28,734 nt of DNA, taken from Porphyromonadaceae bacterium UBA7141 (lineage in GTDB: Bacteria > Bacteroidota > Bacteroidia > Bacteroidales > Muribaculaceae). The notes below the pieces were generated by a model. The model searched no databases. It was not told the DNA's origin and saw only the letters and a program-made list of their open reading frames with translations. The translations under genes and the position numbers were made by a program. Every line of letters starts with the position of its first letter. Position 1 is the stretch's first letter. Location of the stretch: the NCBI GenBank assembly GCA_002491945.1, contig DKWX01000053.1, positions 27,731-56,464 on the forward strand. Reading direction: 5' to 3'. Shown here piece after piece: positions 6,333-15,352 of this stretch.

Positions 6333-7657
6333 ATGTGATGAGAGCAGGGGAAAATGATGTTGAATCGTGTCAGTCCGTCATTGCCGGTGCGCAGCGAAAA
6401 GCGGGCATTGTGTCGGCGCAGAATCTCAGCGGTCATGGTGAGGCCGATGCCCTGGCCGTCGGGCTTGGAGGAGTAGAATGGAGTGAACAGATTGGAGGCC
6501 ACTTCGTCGGATATGCCGCAGCCGTTGTCGGTGACGGTGAGTTGCACGCCCTCGTCCTTCGTCGTGTCCAGACTTATCCGGATATGGCCGTCGGAGCGAT
6601 CGGCGACACGTATGGCATCGGTGGAATTACGTATCAGATTGACCAGAGTCTGCGACATCATATCGGCATCTATAGCCACAGTCAGAGGTGTGTCAGGGTG
6701 AGAGATTCCGATATCGCAAGAGGTGCAGGAGCGCAGGAACGGGAGCTGGGAGTCGATAAATGCACATAGGTCGATGTGGAGAAGTATGGGGTCGGGCAGA
6801 CGCACCACATCGGCATATGCCGCAATGAAGCGTCCGAGCCTGTCGCATCGGTCGCTCACACTGGTGATGCAATCCGACATTTCCGGGTCGTCGCAATGTA
6901 CGTCGGCAAGAATCTGCAGGAGCGTGACGATTCCGGTCATGCTGTTGTTGACCTCATGCGACATCAGCCGGATTACCTTCCCGTAGGCCTGACGGCGTGC
7001 TTCCATCACTTCCTCGGTCAGACTCTCTATCAGGATGAAAGGGCGGCGGAAACCGCGCTCCACAAATGACAGGCGGGAGCAACGCAGTATCGAGGTGTCG
7101 TCAAGCCGCACAGTGCGAGTCTCACCGTCGGCAAGTGCCCCTAAGGCCCGGGCTATGGGCGACGGGAGCGATCCGACGGTCAGTCCTGTCGCCGAATTGG
7201 GGTCGGGGAGTGATGCGAGCCGTATGAATGCAGGGTTGACATCGGTGCATAGCCCGTCGAAATCAAGGATTGCTATTCCCATAGGCGATGCATTGATAAG
7301 AAGATGCAGGAAAGTGTTTTGTTCGCGCAGGCGTAATTGCTCCTGATGCAGCCTCTCCATGAGTGTATTGAATAGCGAGACTATGCGGTCGGCATCCTGT
7401 TGGCCGGTGAGGGTCAGCCTGTTGTTGGTTTCCTGTCCGGAGAGAAGTTCCATACCGTGCATCACCATGCGGCGCGGCTTGACTACGACATACCAGAGAG
7501 CCGGGAGCAGCAGGGCGATAGCCGCGGCTATCACAGTCGCCGCAGTCGGGTGTGCCCCGGAATCAAAGGCGAGCCAGGCAAGTGCGGTGCAGGCGGCGGT
7601 AAGCAGAAGGAAGAGCACGCCGCTGCCGGGAATCTTAAGCCATCGGTTGTCGCTCAT
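6329..7657 (-). CDS. NtrY-like sensor histidine kinase
   Basis: The 442-residue membrane kinase probably phosphorylates the activator encoded just upstream. Two transmembrane segments (about 12-32 and 39-60) are separated by only a few residues, so there is almost no periplasmic sensor; the signal may be sensed in the membrane or cytosol. A HAMP-like linker follows, then a PAS-like domain (about 115-215), and the dimerisation helix with the H-box L-M-S-H-E-V-N-N-S-M (phospho-acceptor His234). The ATPase domain has the N-box L-V-N-L-I-R-N-S-T-D-A-I, a G1 box D-N-G-C-G-I-S and a G2 box G-Q-G-I-G-L. The start overlaps the activator stop by ATGA, and its stop overlaps tilS the same way. Subfamily placement near NtrY rests on the H-box and layout. 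Confidence 0.93.
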   Translation of the reverse strand: MSDNRWLKIPGSGVLFLLLTAACTALAWLAFDSGAHPTAATVIAAAIALLLPALWYVVVKPRRMVMHGMELLSGQETNNRLTLTGQQDADRIVSLFNTLMERLHQEQLRLREQNTFLHLLINASPMGIAILDFDGLCTDVNPAFIRLASLPDPNSATGLTVGSLPSPIARALGALADGETRTVRLDDTSILRCSRLSFVERGFRRPFILIESLTEEVMEARRQAYGKVIRLMSHEVNNSMTGIVTLLQILADVHCDDPEMSDCITSVSDRCDRLGRFIAAYADVVRLPDPILLHIDLCAFIDSQLPFLRSCTSCDIGISHPDTPLTVAIDADMMSQTLVNLIRNSTDAIRVADRSDGHIRISLDTTKDEGVQLTVTDNGCGISDEVASNLFTPFYSSKPDGQGIGLTMTAEILRRHNARFSLRTGNDGLTRFNIIFPCSHHI

Positions 7658-9009
7658 CGGTTGAGATTGAATTTTTCAAGTTTGCGGTAGAGAGCCTGAC
7701 GTGTTATGCCGAGCGAGAGAGCTGTGGCGGATAGATTGCCGTTGTGTTGCCGGAGCGCGCGGCGTATAGCCTCACGCTCCACATCGGCCAGAGTGGCCGG
7801 GGTATCTTCCATGACTGGGGCACAGTCCGGACCGGCTGTCGCTGCCGCCTCGGCATCCTGCCTGAAGAGGTCGGCACCGATTATGCCCCCGCCGCTTATG
7901 AGCATGGCCCGTTCCACGATATTCTTCAGCTGGCGTATATTACCCGGATAAGGGAGTCGGGAGAGCAGCGTCATGGCTTCTGACGAAATCTCAGGAGCCG
8001 GGATATTATGTGTGCGGCTTCCTTCCTTCAGGAAGTGTCTCACGAGCAGCGGTATGTCCTCACGGCGCTCACGCAGCGGTGGGAGCCGCAGAGTGATCAG
8101 ATTGATTCGATAGTAGAGGTCTTCGCGAAATGAGCGGTCGGCCACACGAGCCGTCAGATCGGCATTAGTGGCGCTCACCTCCCGGAAGTCGGCGCTGCGT
8201 GTGCGCGAATCGCCAAGCGGCTGGAATGTGTGTTGCTGCAGCACCCGCAGCATCTTCACCTGAGAGGCAGGGTCGAGGTCGCCGATTTCATCAAGGAAGA
8301 TAGTGCCCCCGTCGGCCGTCTCAAATCTTCCTTTGCGCGAAGCCACGGCTCCTGTGAATGCCCCTTTGACGTGGCCGAACATCTCGCTTTCAAAAAGCGA
8401 GGCGGGGATGCCTCCGAGATTCACCTCTACAAAGGGCGCGGCAGCGCGTCGGCTGTTAAGGTGTATCGCCCGGGCAATGAGTTCCTTGCCGGTGCCGTTC
8501 TCGCCGAGTATCAGTACCGGAGCATCGGAGGGTGCCACACGTTCCACAGTGGCCAGCAGTTCCCGCATTTCCGGACTCCGGCCGATGATGCCGGCGCTGT
8601 CAAACTGCCGGGTTTCTCCCGGAGTCGCATCCCGGGCGTCGGCGGAGAGGCTCAGTGCGGTATCGATTCGTTGCAGGAGCAGACGGGCGTCCCATGGTTT
8701 GGTGACGAAGTCGAACGCACCGTTCCTCATCCCCTCCACGGCGAGGTCGATGCTGCCCCATGCAGTGATGAGAATCACCGGCAGAGAAGGCATGAAGATG
8801 TGAGCCTGACGCAATAGGTGCAGACCCTCGTGGCCCGAGGTGCTGCGCGTGAAGTTCATGTCCATCAGAGTCAGACGCGGAGTGCCGCTGCGGAAATATG
8901 GCAGGGCCTCGTCAGGCGACCCTACGGCCACCGGTTCCAGCCCGTGGTGTCGCAGCAGGTAGGTCAGAGAGGTGCGTATGGCAGGATCGTCATCTATGAT
9001 CAGAATCAT
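7654..9009 (-). CDS. NtrC-family sigma54-dependent response regulator
   Basis: The 451-residue activator has three domains. The receiver (1-120) has the acidic pocket D-D-D at 6-8, the phospho-acceptor Asp50 and a conserved Lys in F-V-T-K-P. The AAA+ domain (about 140-370) has Walker A GENGTGKE at 169-176, the sigma54 contact loop GAFTGA at 216-221 and Walker B I-F-L-D-E. The Fis-type helix-turn-helix is at about 420-450 (S-A-T-A-L-S-L-G-I-T-R-Q-A-L-Y-R-K). An intact GAFTGA means it should activate sigma54 RNA polymerase directly. It lies in the same cluster as its likely target genes, and a sigma54 promoter heads that cluster. The gap to the upstream tolC-like gene is 35 nt, containing a CCGGATTCCGG palindrome. 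Confidence 0.96.
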   Translation of the reverse strand: MILIIDDDPAIRTSLTYLLRHHGLEPVAVGSPDEALPYFRSGTPRLTLMDMNFTRSTSGHEGLHLLRQAHIFMPSLPVILITAWGSIDLAVEGMRNGAFDFVTKPWDARLLLQRIDTALSLSADARDATPGETRQFDSAGIIGRSPEMRELLATVERVAPSDAPVLILGENGTGKELIARAIHLNSRRAAAPFVEVNLGGIPASLFESEMFGHVKGAFTGAVASRKGRFETADGGTIFLDEIGDLDPASQVKMLRVLQQHTFQPLGDSRTRSADFREVSATNADLTARVADRSFREDLYYRINLITLRLPPLRERREDIPLLVRHFLKEGSRTHNIPAPEISSEAMTLLSRLPYPGNIRQLKNIVERAMLISGGGIIGADLFRQDAEAAATAGPDCAPVMEDTPATLADVEREAIRRALRQHNGNLSATALSLGITRQALYRKLEKFNLNR

Positions 9010-9044
9010 TATCGTCAGATTTTAGCCGGAATCCGGTTGCGTAA

Positions 9045-10529
9045 TTACTTTGCAAATTTAATGATTTTTTCAATATCCGCCTCAATCGGAGTGCCGGATG
9101 CGAAGTCCCAAAGCGTAAGACTGCGTATCTGATAGTAGTATAGCCAGAAGAGATAGAGCTCGTTGATGAATGTGCGGCGAGCTTCGTCTTTCTGACTGCG
9201 GGAGTCGTTGAGGTCGAGAGTGGATATGCGTCCTGTCATGAATGTCTCAACATTTGTGGCGTATCGTCGGGCGGAGATGGTGTCGGCGCGTGCTGCTATT
9301 TCAAGCTGACGTCGCTGGTTGGAGTATCGTTCCACTATTACATATAGATTCTGGCGAAAAGTCTGGGCTTCCTGCCGCAGGCTTGTGGCAGTGACGTCGC
9401 GTGCGCTTTCGGCCACTTTCACTTTGCCCTGACGCCGCCCCCAGTCGAGCAACGGAATTTCGAATCCGATTTCTACGAGCTGATTGTCCTTTAGCGGATT
9501 ATAGGCTCCGCCGGGAGTGTGGGCGGAGCCGGTGAATCCCACCTGAGCGAAGAGACTGATGCTGTGCCTTTCCCCGTTGGCCTGAGCCACAGCGTAGTCG
9601 GCCTCCAGACGGCGGCGGCTCATGGAGAGGGCAAGCTTATTGTTGGCAAGGGCTTTGTCGTAGGCTTCGGCAAACGTGATGTCGACATCAGGGATCATCT
9701 CCGGCACTTCCGGCTGCAGTCCTGCGGAATCCTCAAGGTCGAGAAAAGTCAGCAGCTGGAATGTAGAGGTGCGCAGGGCGCTTTCATAATCGGTCAGTTT
9801 GGATTGTGCGTCGAGCATGTTGAGTTCCATCTGCAGGAGGTCGTTTTTACTTATCTGTCCCATGGCACGTTTTTCTACGGCCACGGCGTGTAGCTGCTTG
9901 GCATGACGGAGATTCTCGCGTGCGATGGCGAGGTTCTCGCGGTCCATCAGCATAGAGAAGTAATACGTTATGGCGGATATGGCCACATCTTCAGTCGCAC
10001 TCATAAACTCGGCCTGCGCCTCACGGTAGCGTGTAGGCTCGATGCGTCGGTTCCATTTTGTATGGTTTACACCGAATATCGGCTGTGAAAGCGTGATAGC
10101 CACCGGTATCGACATGAATCTATTGTATGGCTGTCCGCTGAACTGTCGTAGATAATCGAGCGAAGTCGTAAGCCCGAGTGTGCCTCCGGTAGTCCAGATA
10201 TTCTGGCTGACGGAAATCTCACCTGAAAGCTGCATGTAATGGTTGGCCACGAAGGAGTATTCTCCATTCTGGTTCATGTAGGGAGAGTATTGTTTATGAT
10301 ATGACGGGAGTGTGCCTTTGAAAGTGATTTCAGGGAGAAGGGATGCCCGGTATGCCCGGTGCTCCCAGTAAGAGGCCCGCAGTCTGTCGAGGGCTATTGC
10401 GGCATCAAGGCTTGATGTGCGGGCACGGACTATGGCCTCTCCGAGGGTCAGGGTTTTGATCTGACCCCGGAGAGGTGCCATAGGCACTGACAACAATATA
10501 CCAAGTAGAAACAGTATGGTGATTCTCAT
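9045..10529 (-). CDS. TolC-family outer membrane efflux protein
   Basis: The 494-residue protein from ATG 10529 has a Sec signal peptide (MRITILFLLGILLSVPMAP, cleavage near residue 22), then the long helical repeats of the outer membrane factor family. The start L-T-L-G-E-A-I-V-R-A matches the usual opening of these proteins, and two heptad-rich helical blocks (about 95-200 and 300-440) fit the trimeric periplasmic tunnel. It would form the outer-membrane duct for the ABC exporter encoded just upstream. The frame stays open far upstream, to 10982, but that extension lies over the permease gene and is rejected because the signal peptide fixes the start. Gap to the permease: 32 nt. The end of the gene contains a TAAATTTG that could be a fortuitous -7 box. 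Confidence 0.93.
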   Translation of the reverse strand: MRITILFLLGILLSVPMAPLRGQIKTLTLGEAIVRARTSSLDAAIALDRLRASYWEHRAYRASLLPEITFKGTLPSYHKQYSPYMNQNGEYSFVANHYMQLSGEISVSQNIWTTGGTLGLTTSLDYLRQFSGQPYNRFMSIPVAITLSQPIFGVNHTKWNRRIEPTRYREAQAEFMSATEDVAISAITYYFSMLMDRENLAIARENLRHAKQLHAVAVEKRAMGQISKNDLLQMELNMLDAQSKLTDYESALRTSTFQLLTFLDLEDSAGLQPEVPEMIPDVDITFAEAYDKALANNKLALSMSRRRLEADYAVAQANGERHSISLFAQVGFTGSAHTPGGAYNPLKDNQLVEIGFEIPLLDWGRRQGKVKVAESARDVTATSLRQEAQTFRQNLYVIVERYSNQRRQLEIAARADTISARRYATNVETFMTGRISTLDLNDSRSQKDEARRTFINELYLFWLYYYQIRSLTLWDFASGTPIEADIEKIIKFAK

Positions 10530-10561
10530 TGATTGAATTGGGAATTGGGAATTATTGGCAA

Positions 10562-11839
10562 TTATTCTTCCTTCAAGGCGATGGCCGGCTCGATTTTCAT
10601 GGCGTGGCGTGCGGGTATCCCCACGCCGGCCAGAAGCATGATGCTCATCAGGACGAAAGAGATGACGCCGGCCAGAGCCATATCCCATTGCCATCCGGGG
10701 AAGTAGGTCACTGAGGCGAGATAGGAAGAGGATAGTTGCCCGATTGCCAGGAGCGCTACCCCGATTGCCAGCACGAAGGATGCGCCGAGCAGAGTCATGG
10801 CCTCGCTGATGAAGCGGCGGAATATGTCGGAGTCGGTGGCTCCGAATGACTTGCGCACTGCGATTTCGGATGTGCGCTGATATACGCGGTACCAGAATGT
10901 GCCCAGAAGTCCTAAGAATACGATGAAGAGCAGCAGCAGTGCACCGGCGAAGTAGGTGCGCTGTTGTACGTCGGAGTTCCATTGCAGGCGCAGTTTGTCG
11001 TCGAGCAGTGAGTGCACGCCGTCGAGGTGCACGTTCTTGTAGGTCAGTATCGACGGGTCGTCCTCAAGGGCGCGCTCGAAGTCACGGTCCATGCCGGGCT
11101 TTACTTTGAGCAGAAGTTTTTCGCACTGCAATATCTCCGCCGAATTTTCACGTATCGGAATCAGCATGGTGGCCGGTATCTGGATTTCATACTGTGTGCG
11201 GCGTATCCCCTGGAATGTCGCGCCGATGCGGGGATAGTTGAAATTCCCGGTCAGCGGACCGCTCCCTACGAAATGCTCGAGGTCGATCCCCTCCTGTTCG
11301 GTCAGGGGGGAGGAGCCGATCAGTGTCTCTCCGCGTTCCAGCACGGCGGCCAGTGCATCGGCATCCTTGCCGTCGGGGGAATAGAGTCCGAGTACTTTGG
11401 CCCCTTCCGGAGTCAGTTTGCGGATATTGACGGTGTAGGTGACGGTGTCACCCTCTACGATGTCTTCCATTCCGTTGCCGATAAAGTTATAGTTGTAGGG
11501 GAGGGGATTGTTGCCGTAGGCGGCGTATTCCACCATCGACATCCGGCGTATCCTGTCGAGCAGGGCCTGTTTGGCGGCCACCACCTCTGCGATCTGCTCG
11601 GCGGGGGTGTCGCCGTAGCCGAAACCGTAGACCTGATTGCCGTCGTCGTCGAAGATCTGCATGTCGCCGTAATAGACCCCCGTCTCGTCAAACCCTTTCG
11701 GATAATTCACATCGCGTATCGTGCGTATCACGAATACGGCGAGTCCCCATATCACCAGAGCCACTATCAGCAGCTCTATCACGAGCCAGAGGTTCTCTTT
11801 CCACTCGTTTTTTATCTGTGAGAATAATGCGCGTTTCAT
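10562..11839 (-). CDS. MacB/FtsX-like ABC permease (second subunit)
   Basis: The 425-residue inner-membrane protein has the MacB layout: one N-terminal transmembrane helix (about 15-37), a periplasmic domain of about 230 residues, and three C-terminal helices (about 291-312, 338-362, 383-408). It ends in I-P-A-R-H-A-M-K-I-E-P-A-I-A-L-K-E-E, the usual FtsX-domain tail (A-x-x-x-x-P-x-x-A-L). It lacks an ATPase domain, which is supplied by the separate gene at 13221. With the neighbouring permease it probably makes a heterodimer. Such transporters are mechanotransmitters that drive substrate from the periplasm through TolC. The substrate is unknown. Confidence 0.92.
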   Translation of the reverse strand: MKRALFSQIKNEWKENLWLVIELLIVALVIWGLAVFVIRTIRDVNYPKGFDETGVYYGDMQIFDDDGNQVYGFGYGDTPAEQIAEVVAAKQALLDRIRRMSMVEYAAYGNNPLPYNYNFIGNGMEDIVEGDTVTYTVNIRKLTPEGAKVLGLYSPDGKDADALAAVLERGETLIGSSPLTEQEGIDLEHFVGSGPLTGNFNYPRIGATFQGIRRTQYEIQIPATMLIPIRENSAEILQCEKLLLKVKPGMDRDFERALEDDPSILTYKNVHLDGVHSLLDDKLRLQWNSDVQQRTYFAGALLLLFIVFLGLLGTFWYRVYQRTSEIAVRKSFGATDSDIFRRFISEAMTLLGASFVLAIGVALLAIGQLSSSYLASVTYFPGWQWDMALAGVISFVLMSIMLLAGVGIPARHAMKIEPAIALKEE

Positions 11840-11887
11840 ACGATTGTGTGTCTGTAAATGTATGTGTGTCTTGGAATGGGAGGGGCA

Positions 11888-13189
11888 TTATTTGTGGGCA
11901 TTCTCGCCGCTCAGGGCTTCGGCCGGATTGGTGAAGGCGGCTTTCAGGGCCGGTATTCCGGCGCTCAGCAGGTTGAGCAGGAAGCAGAAGCCGAGCACTA
12001 CGAAGAAGATCTGCCAGCTGAAGAGCATCGACAGACTTGGCCTTGCCATGGTCTGCGCGAGTGTCATCCCGTAGATGTTGCCGTAGGCAACGAAGTAATT
12101 GGAGAAAGTCGTGATAAACACGATGCTCAGCCCCAGCCCCAGCACACCACCCAGAAGTGTGAGGATAAAGTTTTCGGTCAGCAGGTCGGACAGAAGCCTG
12201 AAGCGTGTGCAGCCGAAGGCGCGGCGCAGACCGATTTCGCTTACCCGGCGGCGCATTCTGCTGCGGGTCATGCTGCTGAGGTTGATGGCCGGAATCAGCA
12301 GCAGTATCGCATAGCCGATATACCGCATACGCCGCTTGTCCGACAGGTCGGGGGTATCGTTGGTCCCTACGCCGGAGTTCATGATTTCGGTGTCGTAGGG
12401 CTGGCCGTGGTAGGTGAGCGAGAGGTCATCGTTCTTATGCCGGTCGTTGAATGCGTTGTAGCGCCCCTCGGTCTGCTGCTGTATCGAGGCGGGGTCGGTG
12501 CCCGGATTGAGCAGCAGTATGGCCTGGTAATCGCCAAGATAGTAGTTCCATACGTTGGAGGGTATCCCGGTCGAGGTGTGGGGCACGAAGGCATCGGCGC
12601 AGGTGAGCGACATCAGCGGGTTCACATCGCTTACCACGCCGCTGACGCGGTATTCCCTGTTGCCCACGCGCAGGGAGCGCCCCAATATGTCGGCATCCTT
12701 GCCGAAGTGCGTCTCGGCTGTGCTGTGCGAGAGGATGATGTTGTTGACTCCGGCCTCTACCTCTTCGCGGGTGAAGGGAGCTCCCTGCTCGAAGGTGTAG
12801 TCGTAGATTTTCCAGAAGTTGTCGTCTACCTTGCGCAATGCCGATGATACGCTTTTCCCGCCGTCGATGCCGATGGCGATGGTCTCGGCGTAGTTGTCAG
12901 TATAGGCCACGAGTTCCACCCCGTCAAGCCCCTCGTAGAGTTCGTGGGCCAGTTCGAGCGATATGGAGGAGGAGGAACGGTTTTTGCCCCCGTAGCTCAC
13001 CACTTCGCCTCCGAACCCATAGAGTATGCGTTCGCGCCGCGATTCGGGAGCGGCAGAGACGATGTTGATGCGACTCACCATAAAGTCGCTCATTATCAGG
13101 AATACGGCTATCGTGGTGCCGGCTATCGAGAGCCAGGTCATCAGGGTCTGATGCCGCAGTTCGAATATTATCTGTCGGATATAGTTCAT
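11888..13189 (-). CDS. MacB/FtsX-like ABC permease (first subunit)
   Basis: 433 residues with the same plan as the next gene: an N-terminal helix (about 17-38), a large periplasmic MacB_PCD-like domain, and three C-terminal helices in the FtsX domain, with the conserved E-I-G-L-R-R-A-F-G coupling helix that contacts the ATPase, and the tail I-P-A-L-K-A-A-F-T-N-P-A-E-A-L. Having two different permeases rather than one homodimeric MacB is common in Bacteroidota exporters. The gap to the next permease is 48 nt and to the ATPase gene 31 nt. A 329-residue plus-strand frame opposite this gene is a shadow. Confidence 0.92.
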   Translation of the reverse strand: MNYIRQIIFELRHQTLMTWLSIAGTTIAVFLIMSDFMVSRINIVSAAPESRRERILYGFGGEVVSYGGKNRSSSSISLELAHELYEGLDGVELVAYTDNYAETIAIGIDGGKSVSSALRKVDDNFWKIYDYTFEQGAPFTREEVEAGVNNIILSHSTAETHFGKDADILGRSLRVGNREYRVSGVVSDVNPLMSLTCADAFVPHTSTGIPSNVWNYYLGDYQAILLLNPGTDPASIQQQTEGRYNAFNDRHKNDDLSLTYHGQPYDTEIMNSGVGTNDTPDLSDKRRMRYIGYAILLLIPAINLSSMTRSRMRRRVSEIGLRRAFGCTRFRLLSDLLTENFILTLLGGVLGLGLSIVFITTFSNYFVAYGNIYGMTLAQTMARPSLSMLFSWQIFFVVLGFCFLLNLLSAGIPALKAAFTNPAEALSGENAHK

Positions 13190-13220
13190 GTGTAGTCGGA
13201 TATATTGATATGTGTCGGAA

Positions 13221-13895
13221 TCATTTCACCTGGCGCCCGTCGAAGAAGCGGATGATGCGGTCGGTCTGCCGTGCCTGCTCTTCGTTGTGGGTCACCATCA
13301 CTATCGTGCGCCCCTCCTCGCGGTTGAGCCGGTGCAGGAGCTGCATCACTTCGGCTCCCATGTGGGAGTCGAGATTGCCCGTCGGTTCGTCGGCAAGTAT
13401 GATTTCCGGATTCCCGGCTATGGCTCGAGCAATTGCCACACGCTGGCACTGTCCGCCCGAAAGCTGCGTGGGGAAGTGGTGCAGCCGGTTGCCGAGATTG
13501 AGGTGTTCGAGCACTTCGCGCACATGCTTGCGGCGGTCTTTCCCTTTCTCGCCGGGGCGGTAGGTGAGTGGCACTGCCACATTCTGCATCACATCGAGCG
13601 ACGGAATCAGATGGAAACTCTGGAAGATGAAGCCGAGGTTGAGGTTGCGGAAGCGCGACAGTTCGCGGTCGGAGCAGTCGGTAAGCTCACGCCCCATAAG
13701 GCTCACGCTCCCTTGGGTGGGCTTGTCGAGCAGGCCGATGATGTTGAGCAGCGTCGACTTGCCGCATCCCGAAGGCCCCATGATGCTTACAAATTCGCCC
13801 TTCTCGATAGAAATGTTCACGCTCTCGAGCGCGATGGTCTCGATATCCGCAGTGCGGTATACTTTTTTGATATTCTCAAGTTGGATAATAGCCAT
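13221..13895 (-). CDS. ABC transporter ATP-binding protein (LolD/MacB type)
   Basis: The 224-residue ATPase subunit has Walker A GPSGCGKST (about 40-48), a Q-loop in F-I-F-Q-S-F, the signature LSGGQCQRVAIARA, Walker B I-I-L-A-D-E-P-T-G-N-L-D, and the switch His in V-M-V-T-H-N. It is of normal length for the stand-alone LolD/MacB-like ATPases that drive type VII ABC (MacB-type) systems. One small oddity is Cys after LSGGQ, where Gln is usual. It powers the two permeases encoded next to it. The 86-nt gap to the adaptor gene shows no clear terminator. Confidence 0.95.
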   Translation of the reverse strand: MAIIQLENIKKVYRTADIETIALESVNISIEKGEFVSIMGPSGCGKSTLLNIIGLLDKPTQGSVSLMGRELTDCSDRELSRFRNLNLGFIFQSFHLIPSLDVMQNVAVPLTYRPGEKGKDRRKHVREVLEHLNLGNRLHHFPTQLSGGQCQRVAIARAIAGNPEIILADEPTGNLDSHMGAEVMQLLHRLNREEGRTIVMVTHNEEQARQTDRIIRFFDGRQVK

Positions 13896-13981
13896 GACAA
13901 GTATTTTATTTATGTGTTATTTTACTGAGATTCCGCCGGTGTGGGGGGAGAAAAGATGAAGTGCGCCGGGGGGTGAAAGGG

Positions 13982-15226
13982 TCAGTCCTTGACAGGTATC
14001 ACGGATCGCGTCGATTCCAGCCCGCCGATCACCACCACTTCACCATCCTTAAGTCCGGACACCACTTCGATATAGTCCGGGTTACTGTCGCCCAGATGCA
14101 CCTTGCGCCGTTCAAGTCGCGAGTCGGAAGTGCGCACGTAGAGATAGTATTCGCCCGCTCCCTTGAAAAACGAACCGCTCTTGATACGCACCACATCGGG
14201 CTTCTCGTCGTAAATCAGACTTACATGCGCCGCGATGCCTGAACGCAGTCCCGGGGCATCGGCCGAGTCGAGGAGAGCGGTAAATGTGATTATTCCGGCG
14301 CTCGATTGCGCGTTGCGCTGGCTCACATGACCCGAATAGCGGCGTGCGCCGACGCGCACCAGCACCGGAGTCCCGATCGTGAGTTTGTCGCCATGCCCTT
14401 CGGGCAGCTCCCCCTGCGCCTTGAACGACGACAGGTCGGAGAGCACTGCCAGGCGCTCGCCGGCTCCTACGGTAGCTCCCACGTTAGAGTTAAGATATGT
14501 AAGAGTGCCGCGTAGCGGGGCCGCCACACGAGCCTCATCGAGGGTGCGGGACGCTTCGGCAAGCTGACGGGACGATATGTTCTCCTCAAGATGTTTGCTC
14601 CGGGCGGTGGCAATGGCTATGCGCCGCTCATTGTCGAGCTGACGGTGCATCTGCTGTAGCTCAAGTTGAGCAGTCTGCCATGCCAGACGAGCCTGTCTCA
14701 CCCGCTCGCCGGTGCCGCTCCCGATGGAGTCGAGGCGCTGCTCGCTGCGGTATTCGGCAAGCAGCTGCTCCACGGTGAGTTCTTTAGTGCGGATACGCAT
14801 CTCGAGGTCGGTGAGGCGTGTTTCGTCGGTCAGCCCCTGATTGTGGATTTCACTCTGCTTCATGGCCAGCTCGTCGGCGAGCCGCTGCCATTCGGTGCGG
14901 GCCGCCTCGGTGTCGAGGCGGAGAAGGGGAGTCCCCTCCTCCACGGCGTCGCCCTCATGGGCATATACTTCAAGGATTCGGGTGGATACGGGAGATACGA
15001 TAATCTGTTCAAATGCCGGGATGATGCGCCCGTTGGTGGTGACGGCACTCTCGATCGTGCCCGTGTCGGCGGTGCTGAATGTAAGGTAGCGCGAGTCCAC
15101 ACTATCCTGCAGCCAGTAGATAAGGAGTATCCCGCCGGCGGCAAGCGCAAGCAGGGCGCATCCCCAGGGTATCAGCCGGCGCATCCTCTGGCGGCGTTTC
15201 TCGATGTCGGATATTATTCGGTCCAT
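13982..15226 (-). CDS. Periplasmic adaptor (HlyD/MacA-type membrane fusion protein)
   Basis: The protein has 414 residues from ATG 15226. An N-terminal membrane anchor (about 18-37) follows the positively charged K-R-R-Q-R-M-R-R-L. Next come a split lipoyl domain (I-V-S-P-V-S-T-R-I-L-E-V-Y-A-H-E-G-D-A-V before, and A-P-L-R-G-T-L after), a coiled-coil hairpin (about 115-225), and beta-barrel and membrane-proximal domains. It bridges the ABC permeases to the TolC-like duct. The frame is open to an ATG at 15268, but that start lies inside the sigma54 promoter, whose transcript would begin near 15253, so MDRIISDIEK at 15226 is the likely start. It is the first gene of the long minus-strand cluster. 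Confidence 0.93.
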   Translation of the reverse strand: MDRIISDIEKRRQRMRRLIPWGCALLALAAGGILLIYWLQDSVDSRYLTFSTADTGTIESAVTTNGRIIPAFEQIIVSPVSTRILEVYAHEGDAVEEGTPLLRLDTEAARTEWQRLADELAMKQSEIHNQGLTDETRLTDLEMRIRTKELTVEQLLAEYRSEQRLDSIGSGTGERVRQARLAWQTAQLELQQMHRQLDNERRIAIATARSKHLEENISSRQLAEASRTLDEARVAAPLRGTLTYLNSNVGATVGAGERLAVLSDLSSFKAQGELPEGHGDKLTIGTPVLVRVGARRYSGHVSQRNAQSSAGIITFTALLDSADAPGLRSGIAAHVSLIYDEKPDVVRIKSGSFFKGAGEYYLYVRTSDSRLERRKVHLGDSNPDYIEVVSGLKDGEVVVIGGLESTRSVIPVKD

Positions 15227-15263
15227 TGTCGGTACTTTTTTTATGTTGGTCTGAAAACTATCT

Positions 15264-15280
15264 GACAATTAGCGTGCCAG
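15264..15280 (-). promoter_or_regulatory. Sigma54 (-24/-12) promoter of the exporter cluster
   Basis: The minus strand reads C-TGGCACG-CTAA-TTGT-C from 15280 to 15264. The sigma54 consensus is TGGCACG-N4-TTGC. The GG at 15278-15277 and the G at 15266 are 12 apart, as required; only the C of the -12 element is changed to T. Transcription would start near 15253, 27 nt before the adaptor ATG. The cluster's own NtrC-type activator is the obvious partner. Confidence 0.75.
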
Positions 15281-15325
15281 AAGTGTAATATGCTGATAAT
15301 TAATGGAATCTGAGGATGTAGGGGT

Positions 15326-15339
15326 GTCCGGAAACGGAC
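15326..15339. promoter_or_regulatory. Candidate activator site GTCCG-N4-CGGAC
   Basis: A perfect 5-bp inverted repeat around GAAA lies about 80 bp upstream of the predicted sigma54 start, a normal distance for an NtrC-type enhancer site. The similar CCGGAATCCGG palindrome between the tolC-like gene and the regulator (9026-9036) may be a second site. Position and symmetry are seen; binding is inferred. Confidence 0.4.
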
Positions 15340-15352
15340 GTGTGGAATAAAA

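Noticed and set aside
9053..9060. TAAATTTG on the minus strand at the end of the TolC-like gene as a promoter for the response regulator
   Set aside because: It falls in coding sequence for Lys-Phe-Ala, with only a TTG at 22 nt spacing. An internal promoter is possible but unsupported.
10530..10982. Upstream extension of the TolC-like gene by about 150 codons
   Set aside because: It overlaps the permease gene, is Arg/His-rich and shadow-like, and a clear signal peptide starts at 10529.
11858..12847. 329-residue plus-strand open frame
   Set aside because: It lies fully opposite a motif-supported permease, has low-complexity shadow composition and no recognisable domain.
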